Shown piece by piece: positions 46,747-58,108 of a stretch of 64,000 nt of DNA. The DNA comes from Thalassia testudinum (taxonomy: Eukaryota; Streptophyta; Magnoliopsida; Alismatales; Hydrocharitaceae). The translations under genes and the position numbers were made by a program. The DNA is taken from contig JAZHRO010000019.1 in assembly GCA_037157565.1 (NCBI GenBank), positions 62,866,501-62,930,500 on the forward strand, in the 5' to 3' direction. The notes beneath the pieces are model-generated. The model saw nothing but the letters and a program-made list of their open reading frames with translations, ran no database searches and was not told the origin of the DNA. Each line of letters opens with the position of its first letter. Positions within the stretch are counted from its first letter, which is position 1.

Positions 46747-48834
46747 TCAGCCAAGCGGGAAATGCGATGGAGAGGGGATGGTCAAATCAGCGGAGTTTTG
46801 TAAGACAAGCACCTTGATTAAGAGCCTGGTTGGTCCAACCAGGTGCTTGTTCAGATCAACAGGCTGATGATGCAGCCCAAACCCAATCAATCTGGTGGGT
46901 TGATAGATGTGGATAAAAAGGTGTGGAGCCCACCATAAACTATGAAGCTCAGATGGATGTGGAAGTGTAAACGCAGGGTTTGGCTGAGTCGAATTAGCCT
47001 GGTCAGAGTAGGGACCCGTAGAATAATCAATGAATGACGCGGAAACCTTACAGGGGTGATCAGAGAATGATAGAGCATGGTATGTAGTCTGATCAATGTT
47101 CGAAACCCGATGTGGAAATGCAATCGGCTCGGTGAGAGGTGAATCTGAATAGAAATTGAGTCCGGTTGTGGGTCGGGGTTGGGAAGAGGTTTTGATTCGT
47201 TCTGTGTGTGCAGACGAGGTGGCCATTGTGTACAAGGGCTCTTCTAGAAACAGATGATAGGTGGTTTTCTGTAGAGAGTCCTCTGGGTAACTATCAAATG
47301 CCGGAAGAGTGTCTGTAGGATGAAAGAAATCTGAATTGAGAAAAGATTTGAATTCTGGGTTGCAATCACTCTCGGTATTTTCTGTTTTTGGTTCCTGAGG
47401 ATCAAAAAGGAATGATTCTGTGTTATCAGTGATCTCGGGAATCAGGACCTCAGAGTCAGAGTCAGAGTCATGTGAACTGAGGTCGTAGATGGGCCTGGCG
47501 TGTTCAGGAAGGAAAGTCTCTCCGCAATTATAGTCAGATCTGAAATTGTCGGAGAGTTGGCGAAAATGAGATTCATGATCATGAATTCCACCACAGCAAA
47601 AATCATCAGATGTGGAATCAGCAGCCTGACTGGGTTCTAGCCTATATGTCAATTCTGGGCTCAAAAAGATGTTCTGTTCAAGCTCGAAGCTGGTAGGATA
47701 GACCCCATTAAAACCTTGCTCATCCAACTCCTCAGTTTCTGTATCATAAATTGGTATGTTTTCTGAAAAATCGATCAGATTTCCTGAGGATGTTGGAGAG
47801 GGATATTCATCAAATAGAGGCCCGGAATCATATTCTGTAAAAATTTGATCTTTCTCATAAGGGGCCTCATAATCTTCCCAATAAGTTTCAGATCTAGGTT
47901 CTAGGCTTAGGATGTGGGTAGAATTATTAGAACCTAAGTCCGAATAACCTTCGAGGGCCACCTTATCAAAATAAGGGGCGGAATTTATACCCTCAGAAGG
48001 TTCAGTTCTGATCTCATTATTGCAGGAGTTTTGAAATTCTAGGCTTGGCAATTCATGGTCTAAGTTTGGCTCATCATTGTGTTCTCCTGCAATATCCCAA
48101 CCTAATTCAACATTGTCTTCTATCTGGGTTGGGATTTTACAACCACTTTGTGCCTCAATCCCGAGATCTGGGAAACTGGATTGTTCCTTAATACTGTTCC
48201 AAGATGGTTCATCCTCTATTTCTGGTATATACGGGTATTTCTGGTTGATAATTTGTTCTACTGATTTCATCATTTCTACCCGTTTCATAAGGGCATCTTG
48301 GTGTTGTTCCCAAAGTACAGGATTTGTCAAGCATTGAAGGTATTCAGATTGGTGTAATTTTTCTATCTCAATGTATCCTGTCATGAGCATATCTCGGGTT
48401 GATCCTTTTGTAACTTCTGTCAATAGAATCTGGGCACAGTTTATGATGAAAGCTGTGGTTGTTGGGACATCAACCTGAATGTTTTCTATTGGTGTTGAGG
48501 GTTTATATTTGATTTCATAGAATTCAAGGGCATCCTCAATCATCTTATCTTTCATGGATCTCAGATATTCAGGTTTTTTATATGGTAGTCTTGCTAGGTA
48601 ATTAGGTTGCATCTTCGAATCAGGTGGTGGAATCAAGATAGAATCAGAAGTTTGAATTAATGGAAGAAGGGGACTTTGTTCAGAATCAGAGGAAAGAGGG
48701 GCTATGTGAATGATTTCTGCAAAAACAAGGGAGCCGAGGCTTAGCCTCGGAGAGAGTGAATTTCTATAGGAGGTTTCAAGGACCTCCTGCAAAATACTGA
48801 AGGACTGGATGAGATAAGCAGGTGCTGGACCCAA
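46747..48834 (-). CDS. 695-codon ORF of unknown function in a non-autonomous retrotransposon
   Basis: Intact ORF, MGPAPAYLIQ to PSHFPLG, in the place of gag-pol. I recognise no domain: there is no zinc knuckle, no protease or polymerase motif, no signal peptide and no clear membrane segment. Residues about 75-235 look folded and helical, with charged residues and motifs such as RDMLMTGYIEIEKLHQSEYLQ. Residues 235-560 are acidic and rich in Ser, Asp, Glu, Pro and Tyr, probably disordered, with repeated short patterns (PIYDTETEELDEQG, PIYDLSSHDSDSDSE). The C-terminal 70 residues are the best conserved against the decayed copy at 7284-9180 and contain SLWWAPHLFIHIYQPTRLIG and FGLHHQPVDLNKHLVGPTRL. 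An open frame of this length beside so many broken ones suggests recent function. Alternatives are a highly diverged gag or a captured host sequence. Confidence 0.75.
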   Translation of the reverse strand: MGPAPAYLIQSFSILQEVLETSYRNSLSPRLSLGSLVFAEIIHIAPLSSDSEQSPLLPLIQTSDSILIPPPDSKMQPNYLARLPYKKPEYLRSMKDKMIEDALEFYEIKYKPSTPIENIQVDVPTTTAFIINCAQILLTEVTKGSTRDMLMTGYIEIEKLHQSEYLQCLTNPVLWEQHQDALMKRVEMMKSVEQIINQKYPYIPEIEDEPSWNSIKEQSSFPDLGIEAQSGCKIPTQIEDNVELGWDIAGEHNDEPNLDHELPSLEFQNSCNNEIRTEPSEGINSAPYFDKVALEGYSDLGSNNSTHILSLEPRSETYWEDYEAPYEKDQIFTEYDSGPLFDEYPSPTSSGNLIDFSENIPIYDTETEELDEQGFNGVYPTSFELEQNIFLSPELTYRLEPSQAADSTSDDFCCGGIHDHESHFRQLSDNFRSDYNCGETFLPEHARPIYDLSSHDSDSDSEVLIPEITDNTESFLFDPQEPKTENTESDCNPEFKSFLNSDFFHPTDTLPAFDSYPEDSLQKTTYHLFLEEPLYTMATSSAHTERIKTSSQPRPTTGLNFYSDSPLTEPIAFPHRVSNIDQTTYHALSFSDHPCKVSASFIDYSTGPYSDQANSTQPNPAFTLPHPSELHSLWWAPHLFIHIYQPTRLIGFGLHHQPVDLNKHLVGPTRLLIKVLVLQNSADLTIPSPSHFPLG

Positions 48835-49702
48835 TCAAGACACCCAAAAATTGTTGGGTGACTATAGAGGTTCGGGGCAGATGGACCCCTTGATCAGAAA
48901 GATCGTCCACCTGAGAATTACCTGGGCAGCCAGAGAGGGAGAGTCCCGCGAAGACCCCTACACGGTAGAGCGTCCCCACGGGTTACAGGGTTTCCCCCAC
49001 CCGACCTCTCTTGTCACTGAGATTCCAGGTAGACCAGGATGGGGATCTTGACCTCTTAAGTCTACCAATTTTTATTTTAAGATCAGGGTGGTTAAGGTTT
49101 CACTTGAACTTTAGTCTTTTAAGTGCAAAGAGTGACCTAATTTAAGGTTGGTTGACCCAAGGGGTCAACTTTACCTCTTGTTTTCTTTGAGAGCTTTTAG
49201 GTCTTGTCTTTTAGGGTTCAAGTGTTTAGAGAGCCAATTGTTTTAGGTTTTCTTTGAATAGATATTTTCAGACAAGGGCTTGGGCACACTTCATTTGGTT
49301 TTCTCAATTCTTGCTTAAGGAGTGTGTCTCTAAATCCCTAATGTTGGATCCTAGGTTGGCTCTACTTGGTCCAGTTAATTCTTTGTTGGGTAATTAGGGC
49401 TCAAGCAAGAATGTGTTAGCCCTTAAATACCCTTAATAGTGTGCAGGAGTAATGAGTTGAAAACATGCAACTTTTTATGGTTACTAAGTATGGAAGACAG
49501 GTTAGCCCTATATTGCTTGTTCTTTTCTTTTCTTCCTCTTTAGAGTTTAGGGGTTAATAGCGAGAGGAAAAAAATTTACCTGTCCTCGGAGTGGTTGTCG
49601 TGCGGTTGCTTGTCTTCTTGATTTCCTGTAGCTGCACAAAAGAGAGGAGATTATCAGAAACTAAAAAGAAACAGGAATGTTTACCTCTAGAATAGCCATT
49701 GC
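48835..49702 (-). other. Leader of the non-autonomous element
   Basis: No gene. A block at about 48880-49040 is well conserved with 9230-9390 (CGGGTTACAGGGTTTCCCCC... is shared apart from a few bases), although it lies upstream of the ORF start. The minus strand near 49575-49590 reads GGACAGGTAAATT, a good splice-donor match, at the same place as GGCAGGTAATC in the decayed relative. I cannot place an acceptor. Confidence 0.6.
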
Positions 49703-49720
49703 TCCCCGGCAACGGCGCCA
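49703..49720 (-). other. Primer-binding site, tRNA-Asp
   Basis: The plus strand reads TCCCCGGCAACGGCGCCA, the 3' end of plant tRNA-Asp(GTC) including CCA. The minus strand is therefore the priming site, five bases inside the LTR that starts at 49726. An exact 18-base match, as I recall the tRNA. Confidence 0.9.
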
Positions 49721-49725
49721 AAAAC

Positions 49726-52487
49726 TGGTGGCGACCTTCCTCTATAGTTTTATTATTTCGTCGTAGTATAGTATAGAGAGGTGATTACCAGTTTAATGCA
49801 ATTTATTACTCGGAAATAAAGAGTTCCCGAGGACGAACTGAGGGAGCAAGTTGTATTCTAGGGGTACAAGTTTCTTTTACAAAAATAAAGAAAGAGAGAG
49901 AGAGAATTTGTTGGCTTTTCTTCTTTTCTCTTTGCTTCTCCTCTTCTTCCTTCTCAGATCTTCTGCTCTCTTCCTTTGTTCTTCTTCTTTATCTGCAGTG
50001 GTGATGTTCTTCTTCTTCTTTCAGCTGTTTCTGCTCGTCTCTTCCTTTTTCTTCTGCAGAGCGGTCCTGTTCTTCTTCTTCTTTCATTCTTTCTTCTTTT
50101 CCTTTCTTCAGATCTTCTTCTCGTGCTCTTCTTCTTCTGCAGAGTCTTTACTTGGCCTCTCTGTGTTCCTCCTCTGCCTCGCCTTCCTTCTCCTTCTTTG
50201 CCTTCAGGACGTCGTCTGATTTTCCAATCAGACGACTTAAACCGCTGCTGCTACAGTGCCACTCGGTGCTCTTCCTTCCTTCAACCTTCGTCTTCTTCCA
50301 CGATTCTTCTTCACCTGTGCCTGCACACTTACACAGCTTGATCAGGGGGGCAAAACGTAACTCTACCCTCCCCCGCGTCTCTCTCTCACAGAAGCCGCTC
50401 TTAGGAAAGCTCTCCCAGAGCTACCGGGTTGCCGGGTACGGGTCGCACCCGGGTCCAGGCCCACCAGCGTGCGTGGTGGGCGAGGAGTGCAGGTCAGTCT
50501 AAGTCGGGTCGGGCCAGGTCCGCGGGGCGTGAGCGCGGACGAGACCGGGTAACCGGGCGGGTGAAGGGGACCTCACCCCGTGTGCTGAGGCAATAAGCCT
50601 CCAGCACTTTTTCACTTTATACCGCTGCGCTCCTTCAGAGCCTTCCGAGGTGGGACTAAATGTCCCACCCCAATTTGGCGCCTGCGCGGAGGAAGCAGCT
50701 GGTAATCGCAGCTTTACGCGAGGCCTTCGCGCGAGGGATTCGCCTCAATTGCAGCCTAACGCTTTGCCAAAATGCCCCCGCACAGCCTGGGAGCGTGACC
50801 TGGGCGCGGCGCACCTGGAACAGCAGGTCGAAGCAGCTCCTTCTGCACGGCAATGGCGGCGGAGGACGGGTGACCTGTTCACAGCAAAACGGCCTCTCGG
50901 CCCAATCAGAAACGTGGAGGACCTTCGCCGTGGCACGGCGAAGGTGGTCGGGGGGTGTGCAGGCGGCGGGGCGGAGCCTAAGGGCTGGCCTAGGTCGGAC
51001 TGTGGGTCGGGAGATGGGTTTGTTCGGTGGAGTTGCAGAGGGTGATTTGGGGGAAGTGGAAGGGCGGAGGTTGATCAGGGTGAGGAGGCGGAGGTTCTGC
51101 GGTGGTCGGCGAGCCGTGTGGGTTGCTGGAGTGATGGGAACGACTCGCCGGAGGATGGCCGGAGGCGGAGAAGGTGAGGGTGATTGATCGGAATCGAGGG
51201 CTAATTAGATAAAAATAGCAGGGGGAAAAGAGAGAGAGAATAGAGGGAAGTAGTTCTAACCTAACTAAAGTGATGAAGGGGGCGAGGAGGCAGACGGTTG
51301 TACCTGCTGTCGCCGGAGAAGAAGGTGCCCAGTGTGGGAGGACGGCGGTGACGACGGGGCAGAGGCAGCGCGCGCCGGTATTGCGCGACGCGGGAAGAGC
51401 AGGGGAAGAAGTCTCTGCTGCTTGTATTGCGGCAGAGCGAAGAGGAGGAGGAGGAAGAACCGCCGGAGCTGGTGGGCGTCTGTCGGAGTGAGAAGAGAGG
51501 AAAGTTGGGGGTTTTCTCCGTCAGATCCGAGCTGGGAAGAACGGTGGAGCGACGGGGGTATTTATAGGGGCCGAATCAGAGAGGAAGGCGGAGGGAGACG
51601 ACGTGTCTCCCTCGCCGGAGGACGCCGGAGATGGAGACCCATACCGTCCGTGCATTCGCACGGCCGGTATGGGTGGTTGCAGCGACCAGGGGGGTGTTCC
51701 TGCGACGACTGACGACGCAGGGCACCCCCGGTTGACTTGCCAGACCCTCCCCCTCACCCTGCGCAGCGCCATGCTCCGCGCAAGGTCGCCGGAGCATGGT
51801 GCTGGCAGGTTTTGCAGGGAGGACCTGAACGCAAAGAATGAAGGAAAGTTAGGGGCCAAAATGCGAGGGTTCAAAAGTTGAGGGCCAAAAAGTAAATATA
51901 TGAGGATCAAAGTGTAAAGTTGGTCAAGAAGGTTTCTTCTTAGGCTCAAGTTTTTATACATGACTAATTAGGACCTAAGGAATCTGATGGTGAATTTTAT
52001 TTCTAGATTAAACCTTGTTTGACTGGTCAATTTATGCAAAAACCCAAATTAAGTTATTAATTGGGCATGGTTCTCAATGTAGGTCAAAATGGGTTCTGAA
52101 GGCCAAATTGAAGGTTCTAAACCCTAGAGATTATTTTTCTATGAATTTTAGAGGGTTTATTGTATTTTTACTTTGCCTCGAATCTCGTGAATTGAAGTGG
52201 GTTTGTTTTAAGGTTACAGATTATCATTTAGTTCCTTGGAATTGTTGTAGCCCTTGTCAGATCATCCCACTTTCCTTCTTATTCGGTTTGTTTGACCTAT
52301 GTTTGGACCCTGAATTACCCTGTATGCAGATTATACTGGTAAAATTGCATTTTTATCCCTTATGACTTATTTTCTCCTTAAACTTAGAATTCTCTAAGTT
52401 AAGCATTTCCTTGAGTTATGTAGGAGCTTTTATCCTTTGTATTAGGTCAAAATGAGCTAGTTATGGCTCATGATGAGGTTCTCATCA
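49726..52487 (-). repeat. 5' LTR of the complete non-autonomous element (family A)
   Basis: 2762 bp, same ends as the left LTR. TATA box at 51559-51567 on the minus strand, 36-bp hairpin at 51638-51673, 26-bp hairpin at 50211-50236. This copy holds the promoter for the element's own RNA. Confidence 0.93.
51559..51567 (-). promoter_or_regulatory. TATA box, family A LTR (right copy)
   Basis: The minus strand reads CTATAAATA. Identical to the left copy. Best candidate for the core promoter of the element. Confidence 0.65.
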
Positions 52488-54613
52488 AAATGTAATGCTG
52501 AAATTTGAGATGAGAAGCACTCATGTACCTTTAATTGGATGTAGTTTGAAATACAATACTTGTAAATTTTGTTTGAAATCTCTGTCAAAAGCAATTTACA
52601 TTGGTATCTATCCAAAATGGAATTTTAATGTTGATCTTATTAATAAGGTATATCTCCAAGTTTGATTCTAATTCCTACTAATGCTGAAATGTTTATAATG
52701 CTATACCTATTCTTTCCAACATTTTAGATTGATTTTATAGGCCTGCTTTCAATTTCTAATCATGTTATAAGCCATTTTCTAGCATTCATTTGTAAATACT
52801 GCAAAAATGCACAAATAAATGCAAATAAATAAATAAATAACTGTCTTGAGTGAGAAGCTGACGTATTTGAGGTGTGTGTATAGTTAGTTTTACGTTTTAA
52901 ATCCCCTCATTAAGAGAACATACCTACAGAAGTTCTAGACTTCTTACAGGTTTAGAAATACAAAAAAACAAAAAAAAAAACTAAAAAGACTTCTCCTTTC
53001 TCGTAGCTTTCTCTCCTCTTACTCTACTTCTATAAAACTCAAAAACAACATAAAAAAGCTGAAAAACTCCAAAATCCTTAAAACTACCTAGTGTATATAG
53101 TGTACATACTTGTATATAATCATAAACTATTTGTATATAATAATTCAAATGTATGTATAGTATGTATATAAAATATATATCTATAATATTTATGTAGATG
53201 GATATTTATGTTAAGTTATAGGGTGTAGTATTATTTATATTTGTATATTGTATAAGTATTTATACTATGTGTATATAATCTATATGTATATACAGATAAC
53301 TATACATGTATACTAATAAGATATGTAACTTAATATACTACTTACAGTAATTATTATGGACAGTAATATATCTATAGTTATTTATTTATTTATTTATATA
53401 GTGTATATATTTATATTTGTATAAGTTAATTAGGTATATTATTAAGTTAATGTAATGTAGGTTACTAAATTAAAAAGCTAATGAAGTAAATTATATTGTA
53501 TTATTTATATTATAATTTAAAATATTTTCAGTATACTTATGACCCTATTTATACCATAAAATACTATGTATATTGTATAATTATATATATATTGATAAAA
53601 TCTTGTAAATTAAATATGTAAATATATAAATAAATCTAATTAAATTATTTAAAAATCTTGAATAATCATGTAATTATGTAAAGTAACTAATTTAAACTTC
53701 AATTAAGTAATTTATTCACTAATTTATATTGTAATTAAGTAATTGAGCCCAAATTCAACATGTATTTTTCATTAACTTTAACTAATTTTTAAGTATAATT
53801 ATATATTTAATTAGCTAAATAAATTATACCAATTAATAGCCCTATGTATTGGCTACACAATTATATAATTTAATTATGAAATAAATAAGCAATTAACCGT
53901 TAATTAATAAGCTAAATTTCCAAATAAAGCACGCACAACTAATTAAGAGTTCAAACATAGTGCAACATCGGGCATGGAAAAGTAGATTGTGTGGTATTTA
54001 AGGACCTACGTACATAGCCCTGTTGATCAAGATGGGGGTCGACTCCCCTATCCCATCTTATCCGAGCATTGAGAGAGAGAGAGAGAAGGAAGGGCTTGTG
54101 CATGGGCTTGGGCATACGTTTGTGGGCCTGTTGGGCCTAAAATAATTTGGCATATGCTATCTGACGTAGGGTGGGCTTAGTAGCACTTGCTTCGACCCAC
54201 TTGGGTTGTCGAGGTGCACGAAAAGCCCACCAACTTTTTGGCCCAAAATTAGCTTGAAGGGTTAACTTAAGTGTTTAAGTGTCAGTATGTGTTGTGTTAA
54301 TATATATGTATATGTATATAAGCACAAGTGTAGTTAGTGTGTGTTAGTTATTGAGTTGTGTAAATATGTCTATAACAATATATTAAGTATTAAATGATTA
54401 GGGTATTAAGTATATAAATATGTGCTATATATAAGAGTTATATATAGAGTATTGTATATATGTATTTAGACTTTTATTTTTTTTTACATTATTCTTGTAA
54501 ATATGTTTTAAAGGTTTTGAATACATATTTGTATATAATTAGATATGTATATATATTAGTATTATGTATATGTATGGTATGTTTATGTAGTAGTATTATA
54601 TATGTATATAGGT

Positions 54614-54621
<8 letters not shown>

Positions 54622-54656
<35 letters not shown>

Positions 54657-54661
54657 GTATA
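54622..54661. repeat. (TA)n(TGTA)n microsatellite
   Basis: TA dinucleotides run into several TGTA tetranucleotides. Confidence 0.85.
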
Positions 54662-55120
54662 GGTTAGTTAGTATATATATACTTATATGTTGTAAGTGTA
54701 TATTAATAGTATGAGTTAGATACTAATTTAGTATTATTGTATATATTCTTTTTGTGCCTAGATTGTATACAGATTTAAGGCATTAATCAATTGTGTATAT
54801 AATTATTTGTTAACACTTAGATATTCACGTACATAATTAATAAAGTTAGCTTAGGATAGTTTTTAATGCCTTTAATCTTGTATATATTTTTGAAGCATTC
54901 TCATTAACATTAAATCATTCATTCTTGTATATAATTGACTTAGATTAGTTCATTTTTTCATTTCTAATTCATTCTCTTGGAAATAAACCTAACATTTTTG
55001 GAATAAAAGATGACTTTTGGATAATAGAAAGTGATGTATATCAATAACTGTCTCTCAGTAAACAACCTCGAATAAAACCAATAAAAATTATATATAAATT
55101 GTTGTCTGTCTCTCATACAG

Positions 55121-55226
55121 ATGTGGGGGTCAAATTTGTAAGGCTCTTTTCTTTTAATTCAATAAAACTCCCTCCAAATTGCTATCGTCCTCGATAGCTT
55201 TCCTTTCTTTTTCCAAAAAAAAAAAT
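55121..55226 (+). mobile_element. Possible 3' end of a LINE
   Basis: Present in the second D copy only. It ends in TTCCAAAAAAAAAAA after AATTCAATAAAACTCCCTCC and a small hairpin (GCTATCG...CGATAGC), a 3'-end style seen in plant L1-type LINEs. I could not identify a clean target duplication, so it may be an indel of another kind. Confidence 0.35.
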
Positions 55227-55320
55227 AAATGACATCTGTCTGGATTGCGATACTATATTACAATGAGATAATTAACCCTAATTTACTAGCAATCCAAATG
55301 GTACATCAACAGATCTAGGT

Positions 55321-56352
55321 TGTCATTTAGACCCAATTTTAATAACCCTGCTGCTAGCAGGACAAATCTAGCTGCAACTGTAACTTGATGAAGGTAGTGA
55401 GGTGGATGTACTCTTCCTCAAGACCCTTATCCAGTTAGGATTCAACAAAGAAGATCTCTCCCCTTCGTCATTTCCCGTGGTAGGTTTGGTAACCATATGG
55501 TTATGCCCAAGGGTGAGATTGAGTTGTCGATGTCTATATATGATGGCAACTAGCACCTCAACAACAAGGCTACATTCACAATAGCCAATATGGTGGCCAC
55601 TTTCAATGGCATTTCGGGCTGCCCGATAACCCATGGCTTTCGGGCTACCCCATCATCATATTTCCAATTTATGCTCTTCCAGTCCCCATGCAAGATTGGA
55701 ATTGTGCATGGGGATCAATTAGTTGGGCATGAGCTCTTACGTATCAAGCTTGAGCGCTCGATGGAAAGAAGGCCCCCCAAGCCACAAAAATAGGGAAAGA
55801 AGAGGAACTAGATACAAATTGTGCAGGAAGAAAGCCTAGCATGTTCATCTCAACAAGCAAGTGTTTCACCCAAGACATCCACCTTGACGATTTAGCTCTT
55901 CCCAGACATTGCTGATAAACTCATCTAGGTCAGGGCATATCATACCCCCTCGGAGGTCCATGATCTACTCCTGTTCCTACAGGCCAATGCTAATGTATTC
56001 GTCTGGTTTGTTAGCAATTTAGCAGGAGTAGACCCCTCAATAATTGAGCAAACCAAGAAGTTATCCCCCCAACCAGGCGATCACAACCTCAGTCGATCAT
56101 CCACCACAATATACTCGAACTTGCCCAAATTATGTTGCCTGAGTTTCCGTACTCCCTTCTCCATTCAAAGGGAGGATTGAAAACTATAAAGAAAAAGCAT
56201 AGGTTTGTTCAGTTGCCCTGAGGAAGAAGTCTCCTCACCTCGATTAATGGATAACATCCTTTGCTCCTAGGCAAGAAGGGCTCTATTGTGTCCACCACCT
56301 TAACTATGCTTTCAATGCACAAGAGAGCCAAAGAATAATAGAAGTAGGTTTC
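55321..56352 (+). pseudogene. Tat-type Ty3/gypsy pol remnant (protease to RT linker)
   Basis: Badly decayed plus-strand coding sequence. At 55402-55470 the frame reads LFLKTLIQLGFNKEDLSPSS, like the start of Tat-type retropepsins. At 55590-55793 it reads ATPSSYFQFMLF and IGIVHGDQLVGHELL, the later part of that domain. At about 55950-56090 it reads LLLFLQANANVFVWFVSNLA then GVDPSIIEQ, the linker before RT in Tat elements. Frame changes and stops separate them. The catalytic part of the protease is not readable. It ends where the Athila LTR begins at 56353. Whether it belongs to the same element as repeat D is unknown. Confidence 0.65.
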
Positions 56353-57051
56353 TGTTGAACGCTTACGAATCGCTACGCTAACGTGTTTGATTTTGGAAAA
56401 CCTGTCATTGTAGTTTGAAAGCGAAGAATTCGTGTTCAACAAATAAAATTTATACCGAAATTAAAATTTCGAGTCGAACACAGGGAGGCGGACGTTTGAT
56501 TTAAAAACTACGCGTTTCTTTTTATTTGTCATGGAAGAATTCAATTTAAAACTATCTAATTATTTACAATAAATAGAAGATAGAGAGAGAGAGTAAGCGA
56601 AAAAGAGAATATTACACAGAGAAATCAAAATGAGATATAGAATAAACAAGGAATTTATCATTAAGGAGATTGTTCATTTCACTCTTACAACTACAAAGCA
56701 TAAAATAATTACTCTAGAAAGTGATAAATTTACTCTAGAAAGCAGTAAATCTATACTAGAAAGCAGTAAAAAGAATAGGGAGAGAGAAATCCTCCTCGAC
56801 GGTTGCTTGGAGGATGAGCCAGATGGGACGACGCTTGGACGAAGGAGAATGAAGCAGGACGAAGGAGGACGAAGCAGAAGAACGGGAATGGAGCAGCACG
56901 CCGTCGTCATCGGGGGATCCACTTCCGAAGGGGAACGAAAATTGGACTTTATCTCGCGAGAAGCATCCCGGGTGTGGGACAAGCTTCTCTTGAGCTTTGG
57001 AGGGGTAGAGAGGAGAAGGAAGGGATGGAAATTTCGTATAGAGGGGGTCTC

Positions 57052-57059
57052 CTTTTATA
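57052..57059 (-). promoter_or_regulatory. TATA box of the Athila 3' LTR
   Basis: The minus strand reads GCAACTATAAAAGGAG around this position. Identical in the nested copy. Confidence 0.65.
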
Positions 57060-57401
57060 GTTGCAAGGAGTGGGGCAAAATGGACATTACAACTTCAAAA
57101 TAATAAATGAGGGGTCTTTAGTGACGGATAAAACCTTTGCTAAAGCCCCAACATGGGCGTAGCTTCCGTGCCCGCTCAGCTGCCCGCACGCGCAACGGCT
57201 TCCCACGTTCATTAAATCTCAGCCATCCGATCGCAAGATCGAACGGCTTAAGATGTGTCTCCGCCCGCTACGTTGCGCACCCGCCCGCGTGCGTTCACGC
57301 GTCCGCACCACGCATTCAATCGCGCGTGAACGCTATCAGGCGCGCGCGGCCATTGGATCTCCATTTGACGCTCCACGCGCCTGCTTGCTTGCACCCAATT
57401 T

Positions 57402-57472
57402 TAGGCTTGCGGGACTCGATCCCGCGACCTTTGTTTCGCCTGCAGCGGCGTCTTCGCTGCGCTACGCCGTAG
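57402..57472 (-). other. tRNA-like segment in the Athila LTR
   Basis: The minus strand has GTAGCGCAGCG, like a Pol III A box, then a T-arm with a perfect 5-bp stem (GCGGG, loop ATCGAGT, CCCGC). The acceptor ends do not pair and no anticodon arm is convincing, so it is not a tRNA gene. The plus-strand LTR copy has the same module at 58109-58175. Confidence 0.5.
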
Positions 57473-57965
57473 AAAAGGTCGCGCGGATGAATTAGCCAGC
57501 CGCATCCACAGCTGATGTAAACACATTTACACTACTTAAAATGTCTATTTATGCATGTTTTTAAGCATAGGATTGCATTTCATGACATAAATATTGCATT
57601 ACATGCATCATCTTGCATTTAGAGTAGTTTGAATAAAATGGAGGTTAATTGTCTCCTTTTATGTGCTTGGACAGGGCAAATATTTTATCGGGGCCTCGGA
57701 TCAAAGATCCAACCGTATGGATATGATCAGGGCGACGATTGGAGTTCAACGACTCCAAGATCGCCCTAATCAGGCATCCGTAGCATCAGATAGAGACCGG
57801 GGAACCCTAGAATATCAAGGGTCAGGATGGTGTAAATCCACACTTCAGATGATAAATCCGACCGCACGGATGAATTCGGATCGACGATCGCAGCCCAACG
57901 ACACAAAAATCGAGTCAATCCGACATCCGTGGCACCATCTACAACTTCCAGAAGATGGACGGCCA

Positions 57966-57989
57966 AGATGGCGCCACGTGGTGCCATCT
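57966..57989. promoter_or_regulatory. G-box palindrome in the solo LTR
   Basis: 24-bp palindrome centred on CACGTG (57975-57980), about 0.56 kb upstream of the TATA box. Arm AGATGGCGCCAC; one mismatch in the symmetry. Confidence 0.6.
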
Positions 57990-58108
57990 CAGCCGCCCAA
58001 TCGGCCGCATGCATCTTGTGAAGACCGCGCACCGTCTCCTCTCCGCCGTTGGATCTCGATCCAACGGCTGCGGTCGCTCGCGCTTAAAAGCATCCGCGCG
58101 ACCATTTC

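Larger units (their letters stand above)
42447..52487 (-). mobile_element. Complete non-autonomous Athila-like retrotransposon (LARD type)
   Basis: 10,041 bp between two AAATG copies (42442-42446 and 52488-52492). LTRs are 42447-45203 and 49726-52487. The tRNA-Asp primer site next to the right LTR and the polypurine tract next to the left one set the orientation as minus. The 4.5 kb internal region has no gag, protease, RT, RNase H or integrase. It holds one long ORF (46747-48834), a leader and about 1.5 kb of 3' noncoding DNA that matches the post-pol region of the Athila fragment at 5276-6671. The LTRs are very similar, with about two differences per hundred bases in the parts I compared, so this is one of the youngest insertions here. 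Confidence 0.93.
52488..55320 (+). repeat. Repeat D, second copy, second part
   Basis: Continues 41446-42441 after the AAATG duplication and matches 38890-41445. It has the A/T-rich core (53080-53920) and TATA-rich stretch of the first copy, and ends near 55300 with TACTATATTACAATGAGATAA, like the first copy's TACTACAACAATAACGAC. A stretch of about 110 bp at 55121-55226, ending in poly(A), is extra. No gene: the 84-codon ORF at 54460 is repeat-encoded. Confidence 0.6.
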
